Source: Gonapodya sp. JEL0774 (taxonomy: Eukaryota; Monoblepharomycota; Monoblepharidomycetes; Monoblepharidales; Gonapodyaceae). From it: a stretch of 64,000 nucleotides of DNA. A program made the translations under genes and the position numbers. The notes under the pieces were generated by a model that did no database searches, had not been told where the DNA came from, and saw only the letters and a list, made by a program, of their open reading frames with translations. Below, piece after piece: positions 24,451 through 32,665 of the stretch. The stretch lies in the NCBI GenBank assembly GCA_027604505.1, contig JADIIX010000110.1:1-64000 (forward strand), written 5' to 3'. Numbering within the stretch: the first letter of the stretch is position 1; every line of letters begins with the position of its first letter.

Positions 24451-24516
24451 GTTGGCGGGCTGACCTTCAGAATTTGTTTATCGGTTGGCGGGCTGACCCT
24501 CAAAGATTGTTTATCA
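24451..24516. repeat. 33-bp direct tandem duplication between convergent genes
   Basis: Two adjacent 33-nt units both start gttggcgggctgacc and end with ttgtttatc; they differ at a few positions. The pair lies between the stops of the coiled-coil gene and the nitrile hydratase gene. Confidence 0.9.
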
Positions 24517-24588
24517 TAATCATGAACTTATATATATCGAGGTATCTGCAGTGCATAAGCCGTGTTACAACTTGTGAAGCTGGGCTGC

Positions 24589-26626
24589 CTACGTTTCTGG
24601 TACTCTCGGAACAGCAACTCCCACCAACATATCACGGGTAATAAGACCTCGCAGCTTCTCCTCTGACCATTCCTCGGTACCTGTTGGTCGTGTCGGAATG
24701 ATGATGTACCGCATGAGTTAAAACGTGGGGGAAAGAGGGGGGAAGAGGAAGTACCTTTTGGTCGTGCTGGAATGACGATGTACCGCATGTCTGCTGTTGA
24801 ATCGCTACACGTGGGGGCAGGTGGTACATTTCACAACTTTTCGCAATGACAATCCCCCCTTCCAAAGCAACTCACTGCACACGCAATTCCACGTCTTCAG
24901 GGACAGTGAGCCCGAAGCTCTCATGCAAAAGACCTCTAGGGTCTGTGACGCACCTGCTTCGACTGTGAAAAGTAGTGACCAGAATGCTCAAACACAAGGA
25001 AAGAACAAGCCTACCCACTAAGAGCGGGACTTGTACCAATCAGGTGGGAGTCCCAACACCGAGCGAGGGTAGCACGAGCAGAGAGTGCATACAATTATCT
25101 GTGGCCAAGAGAATATCAAGTTATCACCTCAAAACAACGACCAGGAGGCACGAGGAAAGAAGGTGCAACGCACGTTGTGGACCTTTTCAGTGTTCTCCAC
25201 GGCCAATAGTTCGGTTTCCAAAGGGACCATGGGAGAAACAGCCTTGACTGCATCCTTCAACAGGAGAGCTTTGAATTCCGGATCCACCCATGCCTTGGCG
25301 ACAATGGTTGGCCCGTATCCTGAAGAGAAATAACAAAACCGATCTGGTTTGTGACAACAGTACACACAGCATGTAACTCATGATATTTCACCTCGCCCCT
25401 CAATTGCGTCCCTTCGTTCGACCAGCTCAGCAAGCTGCGCAGGCGTCGTGATGCCCTTCGTGATGCACGCCGCCAACAGACATTTGGCGAAATGCTCGTC
25501 GGGAGATTCGGGGCCCTCTCGGTCTACCGCCGTCTGTTCAACTTGAACTCGAGACTCGTGGACGTGGGGTGGGCCGCCGTCATGTGAGTGTGCGTGAGCA
25601 CTCTTTGCCTCCGAGTGGGAGTGATCATGGGATGAGTCATGATCGTGGGGTGCAGCGCCGTGAGCGTGCTCGTGGGGACTGTGATGATCGTGGGACCCAG
25701 AGCCGTGAGCGTGCTCGTGGGGACTGTGATGGTCACTTGCTTCGTTTGCGGTGCCTCCATCGATTTCCAACCAGTGCTGATAGATTTCGACATCTATGCT
25801 GTCGTTTTTGGGACCAGGGTAGGCTTTCCAGACCTCGCTCATAGGGAATCGCACCCTGTATAGCGGCTGTACTGCATCTGTGTTCACATTAAACGCAAGT
25901 GCCTCGGGATTTTTGAATACACCACAAACTCGTTCAATGACACCACGGGCGTTGTAGATGTAACCTGGCACTCTCAGATGAGGTTTCCGCCATCGTGATT
26001 TTGTTTGCTCTGGCTTGACTCGGACCATCTGGCCTTCAGAGAAACGAACAGTTGAATCGGAGGCAGGTGGGCCAAGCTGATTATCGAGGTCTGTTTGCGT
26101 CAAAGCGCCACTTTCCAAGAGCATACGACAGATAGAGGCTGCCCATTTTCCTTGAGGTGGGGGTGAAAGGGGGGGGGGAGATGAGCAGAGAGAGGGGAGA
26201 ATTGAATGTTTAACGAACCGTAGTAAGACCAATCTCGGTAAGTCTCCGGTTCAAGCCTATCGCAAATTACATGTATGAGCCACCGGAAACAGAGTGATCG
26301 AAGGGTGACAGACGTACTGTTCAACCCCTCTGCGGAGCATGTCGACGGTCATGTAACCCTTCGCTTGGGCTATTCCACGCAAGGCGTCAATCTGCTTTTC
26401 CCACAGTGCTTTCACATGATTGTCCAGTTTAAGCTCGGGTTCACTTGCGTTAACGGATTCATAAAGATTTGTTGGAGAAATTCAAAAGTGAGCTCACTCT
26501 GTGAGGACAACCCTACCCGTGTCTTGGGACGTGATAAGGAAACCAGAAGTGAGCTCACTCTGTGAAGACAACCCCACCCGTGTCATGGGGTCCACCAGTC
26601 GCTGGATTCCCAGGCCCTTGTAACAT
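24589..26626 (-). CDS. Fused beta-alpha nitrile hydratase, cobalt type, with His-rich linker
   Basis: Hydrates nitriles to amides. Nine exons close in frame: 26626-26559, 26443-26318, 26256-26219, 26150-25392, 25319-25174, 25098-25019, 24962-24876, 24804-24755, 24680-24589. The beta part comes first: [46 protein letters not shown], then the C-terminal SH3-like barrel ([39 protein letters not shown]). A linker with [12 protein letters not shown]-type repeats leads to the alpha part: [52 protein letters not shown] and [17 protein letters not shown] is the metal-binding claw; Thr in the third position is the cobalt-type signature (family knowledge). Beta-alpha fusion is known from other eukaryotes. 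Start choice: ATG at 26626 lies 111 bp from the divergent GT8 start; the frame stays open to an ATG at 26743. Confidence 0.93.
24676..24789. repeat. Tandem duplication creating an intron in nitrile hydratase (AGGT type)
   Basis: Plus-strand 24676-24715 and 24750-24789 are 40-bp copies (about 35/40 identical) offset by exactly 74 bp. On the coding strand, copy one is the 3' end of exon 8 and supplies donor AG|GTAC. Copy two is the last 40 bases of the intron and supplies acceptor CAG|GTAC. The intron is 24754-24681, also 74 nt. The shared AGGT thus serves as donor in one copy and acceptor in the other. Confidence 0.85.
26486..26589. repeat. 61-bp-offset duplication of the exon 1 donor region of nitrile hydratase
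   Basis: Plus-strand 26486-26528 and 26547-26589 are 43-bp copies (40/43 identical) containing the palindrome gtgagctcac. On the coding strand, each copy encodes HDTGG/R-VV-F/L-T-E and ends with an identical GTGAGC donor. The upper copy is exon 1; the lower one lies inside intron 1. Confidence 0.85.
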
Positions 26627-26737
26627 TTGTACCCAAAATTCTGAGGTTTCAGGGGCTTCAAACGAGTATAGGAGACGGGGTTTGGGTGCAGCCAGCCGAC
26701 ACACCGTGACCACGGTTACAGGATTACATATCCCGCA

Positions 26738-28153
26738 ATGCATTACACCATTCGCTGGAGCTCGCTCTTACTATTCGTCTTCGGATTGAGCGGCACTCTC
26801 ATAATCCTGAATCGTTCCGTGGATTCGTACCCACTCCTCACCAGAATAAAAAGGGATCCACGCGACTCTGAAGCAATTAACAGGAAAGAATCTCGTGATC
26901 AACAAAGACTGCTTTCTGATCAAATCAACGGACACGGAAACGATTGGAACAGAAGGGATCAGGTTCAGAATGTTGCAGGTACCGATCTTTCCCAAGATCG
27001 ACGCGTCACAGAGCCATCGCCAAAAGCCGATTCTGTATCGAGCGACAAGCAAGCTCGCAAGGAGACATTGATTTCTATCTCAGATCAACCCAAACGCTTC
27101 GCTTACGTGTTTTACGCTGCCGAGGACAATTGTGCGTGGACGAATCATAATTTCAATCGATTTACAATGCCCAACTTCGATTCCAAAACCTAGATGCATG
27201 CTCCGCTCTGCTTAATATCCGGCGTCTCATGCGATTTAGCGCAAGTGGCTCCCCGAGTCGGCACCCGCGAATGAAAGATGCCACCAGCGACAATGAAAAG
27301 GAGATGTCAAGCGACATCGACTATGTTCTCCTTTATGTTACAGGTTTGGTATCGGATCCGCTTCTTGCACGGGCGAAGAGTCTCGGGGTTCGAGCAAAAG
27401 CGGTGGAAACAGTGCAAGGGCCATCCAACGGAATGAGTTACTATCATGATGTTCTTGTGAAGTAAGCGAGGTTCAGAAATTGGCGTCCACTTATTCCAAA
27501 TAATTATTCTCCTCTCTCGTACTCCAGACTGCGGGTGTTCCAACTCACTGAATACGAACGCGTTATATTCATGGACAGTGATACAATCAGTAAGTCATAC
27601 AGCAAGGTTGGGCTATTGTGAGAAGTTGAATCATCATCTCTCTACAGTTTTGAGATCGTTAGATCATCTCTTTGGCCTTCCATCGTGTGATCTTGCCGTG
27701 CCTCGCGCGTACTGGATAAAGCAACCCTTTTTCACCTCCATCCTGCTCATAGTCGAGCCGTCTGAAGGCCTTTGGAATCGCTTGCAGAAGCATATCGATG
27801 AACGAACGGAGAACGCGTACGATATGGACATCTTGTGAGTTGGATCCCGGTTTGGGAAGATCAACGACATTCAATAGATCCCTTTTCACAGAAACGAAGA
27901 ATTCGGCAACGAAGCGCTTATTCTTCCCAACATCTATGGTCTTCTGAACTCACATTGGGAAGTCAATGACACCACTCCTTTTGGAGATTTGGATCGCCTT
28001 TATGAGACTGCCTATTTCGCACACTTTACCGCACTCGGTAAACCTTGGACATACCGACCTGACACTATCGACTCCATGCGTCCGAATGCGCATAAAGTAT
28101 TTCGGATACTTTTCGAGATCTGGTGGGAAGAGCGAGAAGCAGTCGCGTGCTAG
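26738..28153 (+). CDS. GT8-family (glycogenin-like) glycosyltransferase, type II membrane protein
   Basis: N-terminal signal-anchor (SSLLLFVFGLSGTLIIL) followed by a charged stem rich in Arg/Asp/Ser, then the GT8 catalytic domain. Motifs: FAYVFYAAEDN joined by a phase-1 intron to YACSALLNIRRL; DIDYVLLYV; YYHDVLVKLRVFQLTEYERV; metal-binding DxD in IFMDSDTI; LPSCDLAVPRAYW; PFFTSILLIVEPSEGLW; DMDILNEEFGNEALILPN; and HFTALGKPW near the end. The HFTALGKPW box matches the C-terminal GT8 metal ligand region. Stop at 28153. Luminal Golgi location and a role in protein or lipid glycosylation are inferred from topology. It starts head-to-head with nitrile hydratase. Confidence 0.85.
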
Positions 28154-28362
28154 GTCGCCATCCTCACAAACGCGAATACATAAATGGATTAAATTATGTA
28201 AAGACAATTAGACGTCATTGTATAAATTCAAGATGCAATCTCTAGAAGAATCTGTCTCGCGCCACGTTGGCGAAAGGGAAGGTGGAGAAGGACACTCCTC
28301 ATGCAATGTGAAGATTCACCACAAACCCAAACTTTTCGTCATCACACCAGCCGCGCCCTCAC
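28154..28362. other. Short intergenic region
   Basis: About 200 bp between the GT8 stop and the SUV39 start, on the same strand. No feature is recognised. Confidence 0.5.
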
Positions 28363-30375
28363 ATGAATGATAAAACTCTGATAAGAGATGCTCTTTGCGC
28401 CCCCAAATCACCTCTTGAGGAAGAGATCGTCGATGTGGACCTCCTCGACTTGCTCAATGGCACTGACCTCCAACCAGTTGATCCAAGACCTGTCGCAGTT
28501 TCCGCGGAGCGAGCGCGAAATCCGGATAGCCACCATCGTCGGCAGAGGAAACGAGTATCACAACGAGCTCCCGCCGCCCCTAATCCCAAAATTTCGGAAA
28601 CGGAGGAGCCCACTGAATATGAAGTGAGCCAGAAATACAGAGCCCGACAGCTTGTACGACGATTTCATCGATTTCGCTCTACAGGTAGAGGCTATCAAGG
28701 GTAAGAAGGTGGAGAAGGTTGGGGGGAAGGTTAGTATGGGACCGCGATTTCGATTCTGCAATTTTACGACGATTTTGACGATGTGTTCAAGGCAAAAACT
28801 TTCTATTTGGTAATGTGGAAAGGATATGACCGGAACCATGACACATGGGAGGTGAGTGGACCGCAAATTTTGGTTTGTCGATTTACTTGTCATGTGGCCC
28901 TACGAAAAACCAGGTGGCTGCCAACCTCGCGGGCTCACCTGAGCTTGTCAACAAGTTTGAGAGAGTTTGGAAGCTGAAGCAAAGGACGGAAATCAAGTAT
29001 GGAGTGCTGGAACACCCAGTCAGTTTGTCCTCGGGGGAGGAGGACTCGGACGACGATGTCACGGTCCACTCTTTCGACTCGTTGGAGTCGGCGGGTACGG
29101 AAAAAACCGCGTCCACGAGTGAACCACGGCGTCGGTCGACAAAGAGGACGTCCAAGGGAAAGGAAATGGTATGTCTTATGTCGTTCTGATTTGCGTCAGG
29201 TTATAACTGATCCGTTTCGCGGTAAATTTTGCATCTAGGCGGTGGATGCTCCTCCAAGCTCTGCGGCTGAGGCTCGTGCGGCTCATTCCGAGGGTGTCCC
29301 CCGACGTTTTCCCCTTGTTGGTGGCGGGTATCGGTTGGATCTATCGCACCCACCTTCTGACCTAACGAATCAGCAGCGAGAGTGGCTAGTGGTGCTGGAA
29401 GGGGCTAAACTTGAGGCAGGTCGGACCTATGTGGCAAATGAATTCGACTTAGATGGTCCTCCCGACCACTTCACCTACATCACGGACCTCGAGTTTGCCA
29501 AGGGCATTGAGCGACCCTCCTCTCAATTTCTGGCAGGATGCGCGTGTGAGGCTTGTGATGTCGCGCACCCTGAGGCTTGTGATTGTCTCAAAGAGGACGA
29601 GATGAACAGTTTCGCCTACACAGCCACAGGGAAACTCATACGAAATAAAGGATGTGCCATTTTCGAATGCAATGTCAATTGCGCTTGCAATGTGGATCGA
29701 TGCTGTAATCGTGTGGTTCAGAAGGGCCGAGTCGTTGATCTCGAAATATTCAAATCCGACACAGACAAAGGCTGGGGTGTTCGTGCCCGGCAAGCGATAT
29801 CCAAAGGGACTTTTGTATCCGAGTACGTTGGAGTCGTCATCAAAAGAGCGACATATCAAAGGAAGACTCTGGAGAATCCCTACGACCCATCGGTGAACTA
29901 TGTGTTCGATATGGATTTCTTTGAACAACCCGTGAGCATCCGGCAGACTCGGTTGCTTTTTATTGTGCCAACTTCCTCGTTCTACCAGAAACATGCCATT
30001 GACGCATACGCTCGGGGCAATATCTCCCGCTTTTTGAATCATTCCTGCGAGTCGAATCTTCATGTACAAACCGTGTTTACAGACACAATCGCTGGAGATC
30101 TGCACCGTCTCGCGTTTTTTGCGTCGCGAGATATCGAAGATGGTGAAGAGCTGACTTTCGATTATCAGGGCGTGTGGGCAGCCTACGGGGATGAGGCGGA
30201 CGATGAGGAGCCGAGTGGCTTGAAGAAGCGGAAGAAAGCCGGGAATACTACCAGTCCCGTCAAGAAGCGCAAGAAATCGACGAAAGCAAAATCAGCGGGC
30301 GAGTCTTCAACCTCAAGAAATAGGAGCTGCATGTGTGGGAGTCAAAACTGCAGAAAAACATTGTGGTTCTCTTAG
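28363..30375 (+). CDS. SUV39/Clr4-type histone H3K9 methyltransferase
   Basis: Order: disordered N-terminus; chromodomain split over exons (EPTEYE, VEAIK, then TFYLVMWKGYDRNHDTWE, with aromatic-cage positions); acidic/Ser linker (SSGEEDSDDDVTVHSFDS); pre-SET with triangular zinc-cluster cysteines (CACEACDVAHPEACDCL, GCAIFECNVNCACNVDRCCN); SET (DKGWGVRARQAISKGTFVSEY, ISRFLNHSCESN, ELTFDYQG); Lys-rich insert; and post-SET CMCGSQNC. The catalytic NHSC and final-Cys motifs are intact. A 57-nt segment at 29930-29986 starts GTGAGC, ends CTACCAG, keeps the frame and interrupts the normally compact FDMDFF...HAIDAYARGN region. It is most likely an in-frame intron. Nuclear heterochromatin writer. The gene lies about 22 kb from the transposon island. 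Confidence 0.92.
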
Positions 30376-30471
30376 TGGTGTTTCATAGTGGTATTGACAT
30401 CTGATTTGATTATATGATTCATTTTCTTCTGTCCCCTATATTTGTGCACTGGAACTCGGGGAGGGGACGGG

Positions 30472-31514
30472 ATGAAAGAGAACTCAATGTCTTTCAGCCA
30501 ACAAATCAATGCACCGTTGGATGAACAATTCGAGCAGGGGATCCGCATCATACGAGATGCGTATCAGAAGCGGGTCAGTTTCTATAAGCGAAAGAAGGAC
30601 GGATTCCAGGAGGACCCGTTCGATCCAACGATTGTCGATCGAATCACCAAGGCCAGATCCAAGGATGAACTGATACGTGCTCGTAGACTATATGAGTGTC
30701 CACTTTGGACTCCGGGGAATGTCGCGTGTGTGTTGAAATCGATACGCGTGGAACGGAACACGCAACCAGAACCGAGCCCACCCGCCGAATCATATATCTT
30801 GGATGTCAACTTTCGCATCTTGATATGGTTGAACTGCTTGATGAAGCTTTGTTGGCTGATCAGCTCCGAATCCTGTGTTGTTCCCTTTCCCGCAACGAAG
30901 CTCGCAAACAAGGACGCCGAAGTGCTCCACTTGCGATCGGAATCAATGAAAAAAGACACGGAGATCAAAAGTGAGCAGCCGTCGCTTCGGAATTGTGGAT
31001 TGCACCCTCTCATCAGGGAACAATCCTAACCCCATTTGCCCAGACTACCAGCTGCGTACATCCCAGCTGGAAATGCAACTGTCACGGTATGCGAGCTTTA
31101 CGTCAGTTGCATACACAACTGTGATCCCGGACTCACGACTTCACCACACCCGCGTCACGTGAAAGAGCTGACAAACGAATCGCCGAGCTCACCCGCTCTG
31201 CCCACAAGCTTGCGTCATTTAAACAATCTGTGCTGCAATCCTTTGCTGAAGAGGATCTTGAAGATGTGCGAGACCGGGTATTGAACGGAGCCGGTGGCGC
31301 GGCTGGAACTGACGCTGTGGACGATATTTTGGAGAGGGTTAAGGGGTTCGGGGGTAGTGGAGAGTTTTTGGGCGGTATTGTGAGCACTCTTTGGTTTTTC
31401 TTGCAATGGATTCGTGTTTTTCGGCAGTGGAGACGTGGGGACTCACTTCGTCGTGCCGCGCGTGTGGTCAGAACTTCCAGGACCAAGCACACCCTAGCCC
31501 AGCGCGAACACTAG
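30472..31514 (+). CDS. Coiled-coil protein, probable N-terminal part of an At4g15545-like protein
   Basis: Exon 1 from MKENSMSFSQQINAPLDEQF continues to about 30690. Further exons give DMVELLDEALLADQLRI, a heptad segment (LANKDAEVLHLRSESMKKD), DYQLRTSQLEMQLSR, and ERADKRIAELTRSAHKLASF with KQSVLQSFAEEDLED. The last piece resembles the KKLxRDxxKLExFKxxLxQSLQED region of plant At4g15545-like proteins, from memory of that family. The 3' frame ends at 31514 with a hydrophobic stretch (LGGIVSTLWFFLQWIRVF), which may be real or intronic read-through. The next entry encodes the C-terminal domain of the same family, so the two are probably one gene. Splice sites between 30700 and 31100 were not all resolved. 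Confidence 0.5.
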
Positions 31515-31726
31515 AAAATCCCGCTTCGCTCGATCAGTGAGTAGACCAAACACCTTCACCTTCACTTTGCTTCCCTGACTTTCCATCCACATTCCACGAC
31601 GCACATACTCTTCCCGCCCGACCTCCCACCGCGACCAGGCTCACCCAACCCTTCCTCGCCTCACCCCCAAAATACGTCTCCCCATCTCGCTATTCGAGTC
31701 CACCCGAACACCCCGTCCCCTCCACC

Positions 31727-32289
31727 ATGGCCATTCCCAATTCCACCGGTGGACGGCCACACCAGCAATCACCTCACCAGAAACCGCCCGCGTACGAAGG
31801 CGGTAGCGGTGGTGGTCGTGGAGGTGCAGGAGGGAGGAACACGAACGCCACGGTGCTCGGGACGGGAGTGGGCGGCGGCGGCGGTGGTGACGAGACCGGG
31901 GGTACGCCGAGGCCTGCGGGCCCCAAGGGGCAGAACACGGTGGATGGGAGGGAGTTCTTCAAGACAGCCAGGAGCGTGTTGTCGTACGATGAGGTGGGTG
32001 CGGAGTGGAACATCGTTCGCTATTGGTGTTTCTCACTCTGTGCCTCTCAACCCCCCTGACCCGTGACCCTCCCCAACCCCACTCCGCCCCTTCCGCCCCT
32101 TGGCCACGCCACCAGTTCACCCAACTCCTCACAAACGTCAAAGCCTACAACAACCGTGAACAGAGCCGGCACCGCACGCTGGAGAACACTCGCGCTCTGC
32201 TGGGAACGAAGCACCAGGACGTGTTCGAAAACTTTGGAAGGCTGTTGGGGGTGGGTGCAGCAGGGGTGGGGATCGGTGCGGGGCAGTAA
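31727..32289 (+). CDS. At4g15545-like C-terminal domain protein (maybe same gene as preceding)
   Basis: Gly-rich low-complexity segment from MAIPNSTGGRPHQQSP, then VDGREFFKTARSVLSYDE. A GT-AG intron (about 31992-32115) leads to FTQLLTNVKAYNNREQSRHR and ENTRALLGTKHQDVFENF, stop 32289. The block DGxEFFxxARxxLSYxxFxxxLxNIKxxNxxxQSRxxTL followed by GxxxxDLxxxFxxLL is the conserved C-terminal module of plant At4g15545-type proteins of unknown function. Those proteins have an N-terminal coiled coil like that seen immediately upstream. If ATG 31727 is genuine this would be a stand-alone short protein; otherwise it is the last two exons of the preceding gene. Confidence 0.6.
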
Positions 32290-32665
32290 CGGGTCGGCTC
32301 TGTATGTGGTGGATGGGTGGAGAGGGGAACGGGGAGGGTGGAAGGATTTCCTCTTTTTGATTCGTTCTTCGATTCTTTTTTTTGCTGTGTGCTTTTGTAT
32401 TCTGTTGATTTTGGTGGTTGTGAGTGGGGTAGGGTGTCAAACGTTCCGTACTGTGTTGTTGAAACTGGGATACCCTGTTCGCCGCGAACAGTTTTGCATT
32501 CACTTTGTACCTTAACGCACTTTTAGAAGAGATGACTCTGTATTGTGTTTCGAGGGAATGTCCATGATACCATGGGTTGTTGACAGATTCTCTTTCGTGT
32601 TCTGACTATTATCACCTTGACACACCCTTATTGTCTTCACAAACGCGTATCCAACGCGGATTGTT
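32290..32665. other. Convergent intergenic region
   Basis: Between the stop at 32289 (+) and the PFL-activase stop (-). T-rich around 32370-32410, otherwise no feature seen. Confidence 0.5.

Noticed and set aside
25524-25863. Tandem-repeat ORFs opposite the His-rich linker
   Set aside because: They are frame shadows of the [12 protein letters not shown] repeat in nitrile hydratase.
26220-26275. Possible tRNA T-arm (GGTTCAAGCC)
   Set aside because: The stretch is exon 3 of nitrile hydratase on the minus strand ([13 protein letters not shown]), and no acceptor stem or anticodon arm can be drawn.
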